Assembly: GCF_003590095.1 (NCBI RefSeq)
Contig: NC_039493.1
Coordinates: 7,626,001 to 7,690,000, forward strand
Direction of reading: 5' to 3'
DNA from: Trichoplusia ni
Lineage: Eukaryota; Arthropoda; Insecta; Lepidoptera; Noctuidae
Length of the DNA: 64,000 nt
In this document: piece after piece, positions 34,971 through 46,395 of the stretch
Layout of the letters: each line of letters opens with the position of its first letter
Numbering within the stretch: position 1 is the stretch's first letter
The notes under the pieces: generated by a model
Seen by the model: the letters and a program-made list of their open reading frames with translations, nothing else
The model's database searches: none
Told to the model about the DNA's origin: nothing
Translations under genes and position numbers: made by a program

Positions 34971-35220
34971 CTAGCTGTTGCCCGCGACTTCGTCCGCGTG
35001 GTTAGAAGATATGTTTTATACCTGCCCTATTTTTTTCACATTTTCCTTTGTATCTTTGCTCCTATAAGTTGCAGCGTGATGGTATATAGCCTATAACCTT
35101 CCTTGATGAATGGTCTATTCAACACAAAAATATTTTTTCAATTTGGACCAGTAGTTTCTGAGATTAGCGCGTTCAAACAAACAAACAAACAAACTCTTCA
35201 GCTTTATATATTAGTACAGA
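34971..35220 (-). mobile_element. Lep1-type Helitron-like element, reverse
   Basis: Begins CTAGCTGTTGCCCGCGACTT and ends AGCTTTATATATTAGTACAG, the reverse complement of the family termini. The CAAACAAACAAACAAAC run is the variable TTTG microsatellite of the element. Confidence 0.8.
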
Positions 35221-35479
35221 TACAGATTTATTAGTTACCTGTCGATTTACAAGTGTGAAAATATTTGTTTCCAACTTGTTGAATACTTGATTTATGTATA
35301 TAATTATTTGTGTGGTCCAGCGTCTTATAAGACGTTGGATTTGAATATTAGGCATTGTAATAAAACCAATACTAAAGTGTTTGTTTTTTTTTTTTATAAA
35401 AAAGTGGACAACTCTAAGGACGAAGTTAAACAACGTTGTTAGAGTCATGATGGATGATTAGATTTGTTTGAAGATTCCT

Positions 35480-35640
35480 GTCTCTTCGTCCTATTTGTAC
35501 GGAAACCTAGGTATTGCAATTCCGGCTTGTGGACGACCGATTTTTTATTGTTTAATTATTTTACTTGGTAAAGAGAAAAGGAGAGGCCTTTGCCCAGCAG
35601 TGGGATCAAAAGCAGGCTATATATATAAAAAAAATACTAC
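35480..35640 (+). repeat. Fragments of the GGTTCCGTAC repeat and of a LINE tail
   Basis: CTATTTGTACGGAAACC and AATTCCGGCTTGTGG match the end of the GGTTCCGTAC family. At 35580 GAGGCCTTTGCCCAGCAGTG then GGATCA is a LINE tail (EAFAQQWD) in + orientation. Confidence 0.45.
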
Positions 35641-37199
35641 AATCATACAGGTCAATTGGAATTCGATTTCTGTAATTAATCTTTATGATCTTGTTCAGCA
35701 GATACTTAAATTATGTTAACGCGCGTAAAATTAAAACCTCCTTGATATAAAACTGTTTTAAAAAGTTATATGTTGACCAGGCGCCTTGTCTCCATAAAAT
35801 TAAGTTTGAACTATGCAAATTACTCTCCAATAACACGTAACAACAAAAACGAAGAAATAATTTACTTTATATATACATTAAGTTTATCTTCCGTATATAA
35901 AACATATTATGCGATCAATGGCCTCCAATTTGCGAGGATATATTCAGAACACCAATAAATATTTAAATGGGCAAAACCTGTGCTAATAAAGCAGGAGGTA
36001 CTATTGCCACCGCAGAAGGGAGATAGCTTACAACACTATACTTAGTGGCATCTTGCTTTCATAACGACTACTATCCAAGCGACTACTATGGTAAATAATG
36101 TAGGTAATGAGCTCTCAAATGCATGACAAAATAAAAAAAAATTAATAAAACTACCTACGACAAACAAAGCCAATCGAGTATATTTGCAGAAATTCGGTTA
36201 TTCTTCCCCACAGATTTTAAATTGCTCAACTTTTCGGGAGCTGTGATGCCACAGACAGACCGTCAATCTTATAACACCCCCGGGAGTGACGGGGGTTGAA
36301 AGTTACATTTGTCGACCTGTAATCTCCAGACATTCAAATGTTTTCTATCAACTGTAACGATTGTCGAAAACATTGTGGATAGAAAACCAGTTGTGGAAGG
36401 GAGACAACACGTTATACTTCGTATATCGGTGTGTCTCTCTCTTACACAACTACACTGATATTACGTGGCAGTGGTATAATGTAGCAGTAGGCCGCCTGCT
36501 CAGTAAGGGCACGATACAAATTTGCGCATATCTGAGTAATAACGATGTCGTTATTTTATCACTTTCGATTCGGTAGGGTCGAGTATAGTGACTGAGTCAT
36601 GGCGACCACTTTCTTGCAAAACTTAAGTTACTCAGCGCTTGCGAAAGGGAATTCTTGGATATCATTTTGGTAAACGTTGCGTAAATTTTGTCAAAGGGTC
36701 TGTTTGTGTTTTTAAGTTTTAGTGCAGGTCTTAGGGACTTAGAATCTATATTTTTTTCAACTTATTTACCGTACAGATGGCTATGGGGCTAAAAACTTTT
36801 CGAAATCTCTTTTGCATTGAGTTTGGATGGCACAGCCATAAGTGATAAATAAGTATTATCAATCCTCGCATTTCTAATACTATTTGATATAATTCGAATA
36901 CCTAATGCAATCAAAATAATATTTTTTCGTATTTCACGAGACGCATAATTGCAGGAAGTTGGTATTGCGTACAAATATTTACCAATATACGTTCGCATTT
37001 CTTTCTGCATGGTAATCCAAATAATTGACTTTAAAATGTACATACAGCTGGTAGCTACAATCAGCAAGAAAAGCCGGCAAACACAGTCCGATTAAAAAGA
37101 GCCAGTATTTTTCTGGGCATAGAAGAATGGTGTTAGTTTAACATCGTTGTTTTGTATGGAGGTTTTTTTATTAACAACTGCATTAGGGAATTTTATTGT
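35641..37199. other. Intergenic, minor repeat scraps
   Basis: At 36270-36305 ATAACACCCCCGGGAGTGAC and GGGGGTTGAAAG form a short inverted pair seen in lepidopteran repeats. Nothing else is recognised. Confidence 0.4.
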
Positions 37200-37345
37200 A
37201 TTGCGGGGGGTTCGACAAACATTCAATACACTCACAAGATACCTAGACTCACAATAAGCATTCGTGGATCACACAAATTCTTATTCTGCTTGGGGATCAA
37301 ACCCACCACACTTATACACATACGTAACTGTCACGAATTCAATTT
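37200..37345 (-). mobile_element. tRNA-derived SINE (ACAAACATT family), diverged
   Basis: GGTTCGACAAACATTCAA, ATACCTAGACTCACAATAAG, GCATTCGTGGATCACACAAA and GGGGATCAAACCC (B box in reverse) follow the order of the 46215-46395 copy. Confidence 0.6.
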
Positions 37346-37525
37346 TATTCCATTTCCGAAGATTTGACTGATTCGACCTTTTTTGCCGACTGTACGTGTA
37401 TCAGCAACTAGCGTTACGGCTCGAGTATCTGATTGATGAGTTTAACACTACCTAATACCAAATTAATTGGAATATCGCTCCAATATCGTGCGTAGGTAAA
37501 AGGTCCGTTTGTAAAACATATAATA

Positions 37526-37743
37526 CTAGCTTTTCGCCCGCGGCTTCGCTCGTGTCGATGTCGGTTCTATCGCGTTTCCAAGAGAACTCTTCAAAAGTCC
37601 GGGATAAAAACTATCCAATGTTCTTTCTCAAGGTCAACTCTATCTCTGTACCAAATTTCATTAAAATCAGTTCAGTGGTTTAGACGTGAAAGCGTAACAG
37701 ACAGACAGACAGAGTTACTTTCGCATTTATAATATTAGTAGGG
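37526..37743 (-). mobile_element. Helitron-like non-autonomous element
   Basis: Begins CTAGCTTTTCGCCCGCGGCT and ends CATTTATAATATTAGTAGGG, with the family phrases CCAAATTTCATTAAAATCAG and GTTTAGACGTGAAAGCGTAA. It has a GACA microsatellite before the end. Confidence 0.65.
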
Positions 37744-37825
37744 AAGTAGGAATTATACATTTAATCACCAATGTTTTGTTATGATGCAATTTTGTTTCAT
37801 GTTATTATTTTACCTCTTGATATCC

Positions 37826-37910
37826 TATGGTTGACTGGTAGAGAATACCTCAGGCATTAAGTCCGCCATTGTACAAATATGGTATAAAAAGTGTAAATAA
37901 ATAAATATTT
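37826..37910 (+). repeat. LINE 3' tail (TGGTTGACTGGTAGAGAA family)
   Basis: CCTATGGTTGACTGGTAGAG, CCTCAGGCATTAAGTCCGCC and a (AAATA)n tail. A second copy is at 56688-56765. The A-rich repeated tail and truncation fit a non-LTR retrotransposon 3' end. Confidence 0.6.
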
Positions 37911-38961
37911 TGTAGGAGTATTTTGTAGGCTTTCGTTTAACCTGAAATTTTGCCTCGTGGCAATGCAAATATTATGGAACGGTTTATGAACATTCTAAAA
38001 TTCTTGCAGTACTTACTTGATACCTAAGTATTCCATTATGTCATTCATATCGTCGCAATTCATACTTCGCATGTGTCCCTAGACACGCGATACCGCTACT
38101 CCAGCCAAACGTGACCGGTAGTCCTTTGTGCATTAAGTATGATTCGAATAGATTATGAACTTATGTGTTGCTATGACGTCACGGGTATATTGGTATTCTT
38201 CTAATGTGGCTACTGCTTTCAACTGTCTATCAAAGCTTTGTACTACATTCCAGTACTTGGTAATGTTCTGGATGTTCGTGGATATGTTGAAAATTTTAGG
38301 TCGACTGTCATATAAATTTTTGTGTTCTTGGCAGTTAAATTTCCGAAAACTTCCTCAAATGCTTAATTTTTCTTGATGTTGATCCTACATGATGTTCCTA
38401 CGATGAAAATGTTTGTGTACAGTCGCAGATTTTTGGGCTGTTGATAACCATATTCTTTCGTAAATCGACCAAAACCAATAACTAACAAAAGATTTACAAT
38501 GTTAAGATTTTGTAAAGACAAGCCTTTAGGAATATGGGATATGGGACACAATGGACCTAACCAACCTAATTTACGTCAATAGCTAATAAGGCTGATAGCA
38601 ATCATTTAATGAAATATTGAACATCAATGATTGTAAATCATTAGTTCAATAGTTGAACAATGGACAAAATTGAACAGTAAATCTTGGTAGGCCCATCAAA
38701 TTATTTTTACTAACGACAGCAAACTATAGAATAAACTCATATCGTCTGTTCAAAGTGACCTTGTCGATTTTATCAATTTGTTAGATAAAAGGCATAGCAT
38801 TAAAAGCCTTTAGTTATCTAAAAATAATGTTATTACTGCATTCAAAGGGTATACTAAAAGGGTAGGTAATGATTAATGTTACAAACTTGTATATAATGAC
38901 AAACTGTCCTATTGTGAAGCCAGAAATTTTCTGACTGAATGTGAAACCAAACGGAGGAGCC
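37911..38961. other. Upstream region of the ionotropic receptor
   Basis: AT-rich. TATATAA at about 38890, roughly 70 bases before the start codon, could be a TATA box. No other regulatory motif is supported. Confidence 0.35.
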
Positions 38962-40743
38962 ATGTGGAAAATTCTTGTATTAATTTTGATGACTGTGAAT
39001 CTTAGTATAGCAGCTGGAAGTACTTTAATAGAAATTAATGAAGGATACGACATCGATCAGCTGACTAGTTGTGTCATGAGGTTAGTTAATGATGGAATTG
39101 ACTTTAGGAACATGAGCAAACACAGGGACGCGACCGTGGTCAACGATGTCGGATATCTCAAAGTATCCGCTTTCCACAACGAGGAAAATATACGATTCCT
39201 TTCTAGAAAGTTCGCGTGGGAGCCTGAAAACATTAATTACAATGTCCTTTACATCATATCATGTAAAAATTATCAAGAACTTGATTGCGGGATAAACAAT
39301 ATGACAACAGACCCAATGTGGAACCCCACTGCGGATTTTATTATAGTCATGCAACATTTAGAAATGGAGAATTTGGAAAAAATAACTTTTATTCTTCGTA
39401 AATATAATGTTGTATACAATGTTACTATACTTACGCAGGAAGACGATGACTACGCTATTTATATGTACAACTTAACGTCATCAAATCATTGTGCGCAAGA
39501 TTACTACCTAACTTTAGCATCTCGGTGTTCGGTATACCGAGACATGAGCAGTTTGCCTTTTCTGAAAAAAAGCGTAGTTCGCAACTGTAATTATAAACTG
39601 ATCACCTATAATACATGGCCGTACGTGAATTTCGATTCGAAGACCAAAGGAATGGAGCAATACATCATGCACTTATTCCAGAGACGCACTGGAGTCAATC
39701 TTGAGGTGGAACGTGCTTCGACAACGAATAGATTTGGTGAAATTGAAGAAGGCTTAACTATAAAGTTGGTACAAGATATAGTAAGGAATGAGGCGGAAGG
39801 TGTTTTTGGAGGGCTTACGGTCAGGCCCTTCTATACTGGGAATTTTTCATATACGTACCCATGGAGGATCGACCATGTATCATTTATTCTTCGTCACGCA
39901 GCTATGATCAGACAGTGGGTCGGGGTGTCAAACGACAGTCTGATCACCTTTGTCTTTTTAGCTTTATTATTTGTATCATTTTGCGTAGGAGCATCAACTT
40001 TAACACTGTTCCCTAGAAAAGAAAAAGACACTATTCGCGATATTCTGATGGTTTTCGGATACTTCTTGAACAAGAGCATGACCCGGAAAACGTGTCCCGG
40101 GTGGTCTCGGTCAGTGTTAGCGGGGTCGCTGTTGTATGCCTCCTTCATAATTCCATTCGCCCTACAGACGAACATGTGCAGCGTGACCACTCAGCCCCTT
40201 CGAAGTTATGAGCCACAGACGGTTACAGAGATCCTTAACTTTCAGCCTCTCCTCAACAGCGAGTCCTTAGAAAAAAGTGTTTTTCACAACCACATCAATT
40301 GTGGAACCAAATACAATTGCCTACTAAGTGTCCTAGCCGACAGAAAGTACAACAAATTTACTGCGATGTCTGATTATCATTACTCTTTGTATAAATACCA
40401 GTTAATTGATAGATTTTGCAACCCAGCCTTGTATAGATTGAAAGAGCCATTAAGAAAAATACATAGAATATTTATATTTCGTCGTGGTTCGATTTTGCTT
40501 CGCCCTATGAATCACTTTATGCTTGAAGTGGAAGCTACTGGCATTCTTAACAAAATATTGGACGACATTTTTGATCGTCAGCGTAAACCCTGTCCTCCTG
40601 GGAGACCACCTGCAAACGTTCCGATTAGGTTGATAGAGCTTCACCCTGTATTTATTATACTTTTTAGTGGCTACTGTTTGTCTGCGTTGGTATTTCTATG
40701 CGAACTGAGGTGCGGAAGACGACGGAAGCAATGGGAACATTAG
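38962..40743 (+). CDS. Ionotropic receptor (divergent IR, single exon)
   Basis: A 593-codon intronless frame from ATG 38962; the in-frame GTG at 38941 is not a eukaryotic start, and a stop lies just before it. Residues 1-19 are a signal peptide (MWKILVLILMTVNLSIAAG). Residues 20-205 form the extracellular N-terminal part with N-glycosylation sequons. S1 of the ligand-binding domain is about 210-310 (CNYKLITYNTWPYVNFD, GVFGGLTVRPFYTG). M1 is about 327-350, a pore-loop region about 355-372, M2 about 382-405 (LAGSLLYASFIIPFALQT), S2 about 410-555, and M3 about 561-582, followed by a short basic tail. This is the iGluR-like layout of insect IRs. The glutamate-binding Arg/Thr/Asp set is not evident, as in divergent, probably gustatory or other chemosensory IRs. 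No frame damage is seen. The exact orthologue group (IR7d/IR100-like lepidopteran divergent IRs are candidates) is not assigned. Confidence 0.93.
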   Translation: MWKILVLILMTVNLSIAAGSTLIEINEGYDIDQLTSCVMRLVNDGIDFRNMSKHRDATVVNDVGYLKVSAFHNEENIRFLSRKFAWEPENINYNVLYIISCKNYQELDCGINNMTTDPMWNPTADFIIVMQHLEMENLEKITFILRKYNVVYNVTILTQEDDDYAIYMYNLTSSNHCAQDYYLTLASRCSVYRDMSSLPFLKKSVVRNCNYKLITYNTWPYVNFDSKTKGMEQYIMHLFQRRTGVNLEVERASTTNRFGEIEEGLTIKLVQDIVRNEAEGVFGGLTVRPFYTGNFSYTYPWRIDHVSFILRHAAMIRQWVGVSNDSLITFVFLALLFVSFCVGASTLTLFPRKEKDTIRDILMVFGYFLNKSMTRKTCPGWSRSVLAGSLLYASFIIPFALQTNMCSVTTQPLRSYEPQTVTEILNFQPLLNSESLEKSVFHNHINCGTKYNCLLSVLADRKYNKFTAMSDYHYSLYKYQLIDRFCNPALYRLKEPLRKIHRIFIFRRGSILLRPMNHFMLEVEATGILNKILDDIFDRQRKPCPPGRPPANVPIRLIELHPVFIILFSGYCLSALVFLCELRCGRRRKQWEH

Positions 40744-40797
40744 TAACGGTAATAATTGGATTAGACTGCAAGCACTTGAAAAATATTATTCACTACA

Positions 40798-40803
40798 AAT
40801 AAA
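40798..40803 (+). terminator. Polyadenylation signal of the ionotropic receptor
   Basis: AATAAA 55 bases after the TAG stop of the receptor frame, in AT-rich sequence. Confidence 0.6.
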
Positions 40804-43217
40804 GTTCTTGGGCACTGTGTTACTAGTTTTTATTAATGAACCAGTCAATTATCTGCTGTCGGAATCCTTATCCCTTTGATTAAAGAGGAATCCTATTCTT
40901 CTTTCCATCCTATTTCATTTAATTCTTTCCTAATTTCTTTTTTTAGCTACCAAAAACAACTTTTTCTTAGACGCTAAAAACGTAGTTTCGGAAAAATAAT
41001 TCATCACAACTAAAATACCGCTAACATTAATGTCAGCATAAATCACGACGGCATTTACAAACAACTATGTAGTTGCAAATAATGAAATTATACGAAATTG
41101 TTAGACTAAGCTGTGGCGACAACATTTATCATCAGTCCGGCTATTGACTCAATACCACATTATTTTGTTAATCAGGTTAGGTAAGGACCGGTTGGTTGGT
41201 GAACCAAGAATTTTGAACATAATTTAATGGATAAAATGTCTATTATTAATTTCTTGTTGATGTTTGCCGAATCTAAAATACAACATTATTTTTATTTACT
41301 TAAAGCCGCTTCAGATTCTTGTATGTTTTGTAGACCGCACTGAAAAAAATAAATGTGATAGACTTTAAATAAAACTACTAAAACTTTATTTATTTAACAA
41401 AGCTGCAAACAATATAACACCACACAAAAATGAGCAGAATGTGACTGATGAAACAGCGCGGTTAGTACCAAATAAAATATTGACCGAAAACCGAATATCT
41501 CGTATTTTCGTCTTTATGGCAGTGTGGCTAATTGTTTTACATCGAGACAACGGCTTTGAGTACTGTTTAGTACCTGAACAGCTTGATAGACAAACGTTGC
41601 GCCACCGAAACTAGTCGGGGTTAGTAATTGTAGTATGTCTGGAATGCTCGGTGCCTAGGTTTTGTAACTGTGCTTTAATTGCTCATGTGAGCTGAACGGT
41701 GTGTATGGACTATTTCCATTTTACTTTCAAGAGCATAGTATAGACGTCCGTAATGTTTGTTTAAATGAAAGGAGGGGGGGAAAGTAGAAGGCGAAATGGA
41801 CGAGAATGGAAACTTGAGACCCATCATTGGCATCATCATCAGCCCATCTCAGTCCATTGCTGGACAGAGGCCTCTCCCGTTTATAACCATACTATATCTT
41901 CAGCATTCTCTCTTCAGTCCCTGCCCAATGCTCTACAGTTGATATCATTGTGAGACCAGTTGTGGCTAAATTATAAAGAATGCATGTACTGAGAAGAAGA
42001 GTAGAAGTGAGGAGTATGCTCCGTAATTACTTCTTCAAGCCCTTGGGATTATGAAGTAGCCAAAGGCTTGCGTTTTGGTGTACTGTCTATTTATACAAAA
42101 ATTAGCTTGATTACTTTGATTTTGATAGTTTGATTAGATAGCAGTTTCATACTCACATGACTTACTACTACTTAACATAAAAATACATTAAAGTAAGCGT
42201 GCGCAACGTATAAAACCATATTCTAATGTAAACACCTTTCCAGTTCCATCAAGAGCTGCAAAAAGATAAATCAAAGCAGATCATGGCAGTGAAACCTCGT
42301 TAGCATATTAATCACTATTTTACTTCACATGTAGAACGATTAAATCACTAGAGTATATCATTACGTGAACGCATTATTTCATTGATCGTACGCGTCGGTA
42401 TTTATTCAGATATGCGCAAGCGACGGTACTTCCATCTGACATATTGGTGTTGCGTTACGTCAAGGAATAATTTTACGTGATTTGTTTTAAATGCATTTTT
42501 GTTTCTAAATATAAGTACTTGAAGTGTAAACATTACTAATTTCTGAATATTTGCACGTACTACATAGATATCAAAATTCATAAAGTCGCAATGTGGTTTT
42601 TGTGTAGAAACTGCGAATGATCCTCTTTTATAAGCATAATTATGAGTTTCGCGTAGTTGGCATACAGAAATAAAAATGAAATTAAATAAAAGATGAACTA
42701 TTTTAATAGGTGTTAACTAAATTGAAAATACCTTATTTTGTAACAGCGTAACCTAAGTATATTAAATTACATTCACAACTTCACAGCTACTATTAAGTCT
42801 CTAAGGTGCGTTTATATGAATATTTTATAAGCGAAAAGTGTTTCAACGGATATGCAATATCATACGACTTCATACTAGTGTTATAAACCTCTAGACCGTT
42901 TTGGGCCTCAACATTAACAAACTTATAAAATTCGCTATCGGTGTCGCTAGTATAGCTGTCATTGCCTACTGAACTGTCAATTGAAAGTTTAAAATGTTCG
43001 ACGGAATTTTAGTTCGGATTTTTGCCATCTGCACAGATAACTTGGTTTTTCTTGGCATGATAATTATATGTAAGGTCCATATGAGTGAGAGGTCAGACGG
43101 GAAATTATGAAATCTGGTCCTGCTTAATACAGAGGTGTCGTTCCGTTTGAACATGTGGGCGTGCATGTTATTTGGTATTTGTTTTTCGGTTACCTTTAAA
43201 CGACTCCCGCGCTAAGG
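40804..43217. other. Intergenic with a LINE fragment
   Basis: At 41840-41940 CAGCCCATCTCAGTCCATTG then CTGGACAGAGGCCTCTCCCG is a reverse LINE tail. At 41600-41625 CCGAAACTAGTCGGGGTTAG resembles part of the 60355-60464 element. The rest is AT-rich and unrecognised. Confidence 0.4.
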
Positions 43218-43300
43218 TATTTAATCCTTGTGTCGCGGGGGGTTTCACAAACATTCAAGTCACATGCTCTAGACGCAGGATACAAAGGTATGTGCTGGAA
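43218..43300 (-). repeat. SINE tail fragment (ACAAACATT family)
   Basis: TTTAATCCTTGTGTCGCGGG, TTTCACAAACATTCAAGTCA and CATGCTCTAGACGCAGGATA match the tail of the 46215-46395 SINE; the tRNA-like head is missing. Confidence 0.5.
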
Positions 43301-43758
43301 ATTAAGATTGGATCGACTTCTTTTGATATGGATTGGATCACGATGTATAATATAAACTGTCCACGTTTATACAGCCAGTAGGCTCCTGAAGTGGTTTGAC
43401 ATACCCTTGAAAAAAGCTTATGCTGGTTTCCATACGATGTTTTTTTCTTACGCGTATCTAACTGAACCTTAACGCGCATGTACAAGTAACATTAAAGAGC
43501 AGAAATTATTTTTAAATGCACATAATAATATGATTAGAAGGATATTATACATATAGCATGTCGGATGAATTGTAGATTGCTTGGTGTTGCGTGATAAAAT
43601 AATTTATATCACGAGTAAATAAAATTATGATCAATTCTTAATACTCGATTTATTGATTTCGGGCGAAATAAAGTAGAATTACTGTGCCAATAAATTAAAC
43701 ATAATATAAGTATACTTACAAAAAAAATAGTTCAGTGAGAGAATAAAAATTGCTTAAA

Positions 43759-43949
43759 CTAGCGGTCGTCCGTGGATAGGAATCGGAGTAGAGCATAATA
43801 TAAGTCACCCTAGTTTTTTAAGTCTCGTAAAACGAACCTCATGTTATTTCTTATCCCTCCAAATACAAAGTTCCATGATCGGCTAAGTATTTTTGGCGTG
43901 AAAGTTTAACAAACAAACTGATATTCGCATTTATAATATTAGTATGGAT
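43759..43949 (-). mobile_element. Helitron-like element, diverged
   Basis: CTAGCGGTCGTCCGTGG at one end and GCATTTATAATATTAGTATG at the other, with GGCGTGAAAGTTTAACAAAC inside, mark the TAATATTAGTAGGAT family. Confidence 0.5.
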
Positions 43950-45355
43950 CAAAACTTCATGATAACTGACTAATGTCTTAAAGTTTAAGTATTTGCATAC
44001 ATATTTCAATACAAGATCATTAATGAAAGACGAGCTTTCGACACTGACGAATTAATACAAGCACTTGGTATGCAAATTAGGAACGCACTCGGTTAGTAGG
44101 TCACAGAACCGGTTGGGCTGGTACTAACGCCCTGATAATGCGATGGTACTTTACGATAAGTTTTTTTATTTAGGTGTTTAATTATATTGATACGTGTGAA
44201 TATTGTATCGATTTGTCTCTCAACCTCTGGACAAATTTCCATTTTTTTGTCTCCCTTTTCTTTCTTCTTTAGTTGATGTTAAACCTGCTGTCGAAGTTTA
44301 AACCACCTGTAGGATTTTGACGTGGCTCAACACGTCCTTGAGAAAATGCCTCCTTTTTCTCTCTCGACGATGTCCGGGCAAGCACGATAAATCGAAAGGA
44401 ATTAAATCTGATTTGTAGACACTAAACTCAATTGTTACTGTTAAAGTTCGTAAAAGCAATAACCAGTGCTAAAAAAAAAACACTATTTCTCCTATAAATC
44501 TGATACATATGCTTTTAAAAAAATGGAATATGAGTCTCTGTATGTTGAATCCCTCTCATGTAGGGTTACCGATTCCAAATACTACTTACATTTGAATCCA
44601 GGTTTCCTACATTTTTTCAACTTATGTTGAAGTTTTAGGAAAGATTGAATTTGAAGAACAAGCTTGCAAAATCATCTTATTTGTAAGAAAAAATCTTCGT
44701 TGCTATGCACGCCAAAAAATACTAGTTATATTATGCATAATAGATTATTCGCTTATTTAAATAATGCAGTTCTCTCTCAAATTACTAGAAGCTTTCATTC
44801 CGGTATTAAAGACGTTTAGTGGCTTTCGCTGTTATTCGGGTTTTTATATTCGTTATAAGTTCCAGACTGGAGTAGTGGGTTCGTCCGTAAATATATTTTT
44901 TTGCATTCAACATTTTGTTTATTACATTCATATATAGACATCTTATAATAGAATATCTATACATATATGCATCTTATAATTATTTGTATGCTGGAGGTAG
45001 CTTTCCGGTTGTTCCCGAATAAAATAAATAATATTTCTTGAAAACAAACCTCCGCTGCCAAAACAGCAAAACAATTCAGTATTATTAAAATTTACACAAT
45101 ACGCGAAACGTACGTATTTTACAATTATACATAATGTAACATCGAAATGTATGTCAGTGCACAAGTTGAGATGATTTTTACTACTTCAATACCATTTAAA
45201 CTACTGCATTTTGAATTGAGACGGCACTACATCACGTATAGCTTTGTCTCGCTTCCACAAACTAAACGCCTATATAGAGATGTTCATAAGGTTTCTAAGC
45301 AATTATGATCTCAAAGTGCCCGTAAAGTTATTGGTTTTTCTAATGTATTATGATA
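43950..45355. other. Intergenic, nothing recognised
   Basis: AT-rich sequence with no recognised repeat or exon. Confidence 0.45.
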
Positions 45356-45645
45356 CTAGCTGTTGCCCGCAACTTCGTTCGCGTGGTTAGAAGATAAGTT
45401 AGGAATTATTGAACAGAAGCCCTCGATGATAAATAATTTTCTTTGTCTTTGCCACATTTTCCGTTGTATCTTCGCTCCTATTCGTGAGCGCTCCTAGTCG
45501 CAGCGTGATGGTATATAGCCTAAAGCCTTCCTCAATGAATCGTCTATTCAACACAAAAAGAATTTTTCAATTTGGACCAGTAGTTCCTGAGATTAACCCG
45601 TACAAACAAACAATCAAACTCTTCTGCTTTATATATTATTATAGA
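45356..45645 (-). mobile_element. Lep1-type element, reverse, with insertion
   Basis: CTAGCTGTTGCCCGCAACTT to CTGCTTTATATATTATTATA. A 40-base insertion (TTAGGAATTATTGAACAGAA and neighbours) replaces the usual TATACCTGCCC part, and a short repeat TCGTGAGCGCTCC interrupts the GCTCCTA phrase. Confidence 0.7.
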
Positions 45646-46118
45646 AGTATAGATATAGATGTTGAAGTAAGACACAGTTATATGCTTCAGAGTTGTTGGT
45701 GAACTATAATAATATGTTATTCGAAGCTATTTGCCGTTCGTTAAGTGTTGTAAGTTTGTTTTGATTTCGTAAATCAATATTGCGAGTCTTTTACTCAATA
45801 CGTGGGCTGTTAAACCTATTTACTTCATCTTGTGGTTAGGTTTTATAGAGTATTATCATATATCATATCATATTTCATTGCAGGAAGAAATTGCAATATT
45901 AATAAATAAAATAAAATGTACATAATTAGATAAAAAACACAACATCGCATTCTAATAAAGATTCCTCTTTTGTTTCAGATATTTCCTGTGAGAAAAGTGA
46001 ATTCGACAACGATTAGTGTAAATATAATGTTAGTTAAGTGAATAGTAGAGTTCATAGTAGTTCTGTGGATGTATTGAAGTGTTGTGTACGTGCAGTGTGA
46101 GTGTATACGTCAGTCAAG

Positions 46119-46180
46119 ATGATGACCCTGTACAGAACCATTAAGGGAACCAGCACCACTAAGAGGAAGAAACGGGAAAG
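46119..46180 (+). CDS. Probable first coding exon of an unrecognised gene (exon 45979-46180)
   Basis: An exon begins after TCTTTTGTTTCAG (acceptor ending at 45978) and ends at AAAG|GTAATG (donor at 46181). It carries 140 bases of leader with GTGAAGTG-like words typical of insect 5' UTRs, then ATGATG and 20 codons reading MMTLYRTIKGTSTTKRKKRE, leaving two bases for the next codon. The basic TTKRKKRE run loosely recalls the N-terminus of some Discs-large isoforms, but this is too short to identify. No downstream exon was found in the window; the gypsy element at 47075 would lie in the next intron. Confidence 0.5.
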
Positions 46181-46214
46181 GTAATGTACTAATTATTATT
46201 TTTATCCCTCTCCC

Positions 46215-46395
46215 GCATCAAAGAATTTAATCTTGTGTCGCAGGTTTTACAAACATTTTAAGTCCCTTGCATAAAGACACCTAGACTTAGGACAAGCATT
46301 CGTGGATCACACAAATGCTTGTCCTATCGGGTTCGAACCCGCGACACGTTGCGCTCTGTGTTTGGCGTGGTGATCTCAACCACTCGGCTATTAGT
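46215..46395 (-). mobile_element. tRNA-derived SINE (ACAAACATT family), best copy
   Basis: On the minus strand: an A-box-like AGCCGAGTGGTTGAGATCAC, then GCGGGTTCGAACCCGAT (B box), then AGGACAAGCATTTGTGTG, ATCCACGAATGCTTGTCC, TCTAGGTGTC and the tail GTTTGTAAAACCTGCGACAC. Fragments are at 26930, 37200, 43218 and 62450. The tRNA-like head is diverged and followed by SINE body, so it is not a functional tRNA. Confidence 0.7.

Noticed and set aside
34971..35448. 91-codon minus-strand frame at 35173-35448
   Set aside because: It starts in the TTTG microsatellite of the Lep1-type element and has low-complexity composition.
37690..37725. Short tandem repeats that could suggest a CRISPR array
   Set aside because: They are microsatellites (GACA, TTTG, 24-bp tandem at 63591) without spacers, and the genome is eukaryotic.
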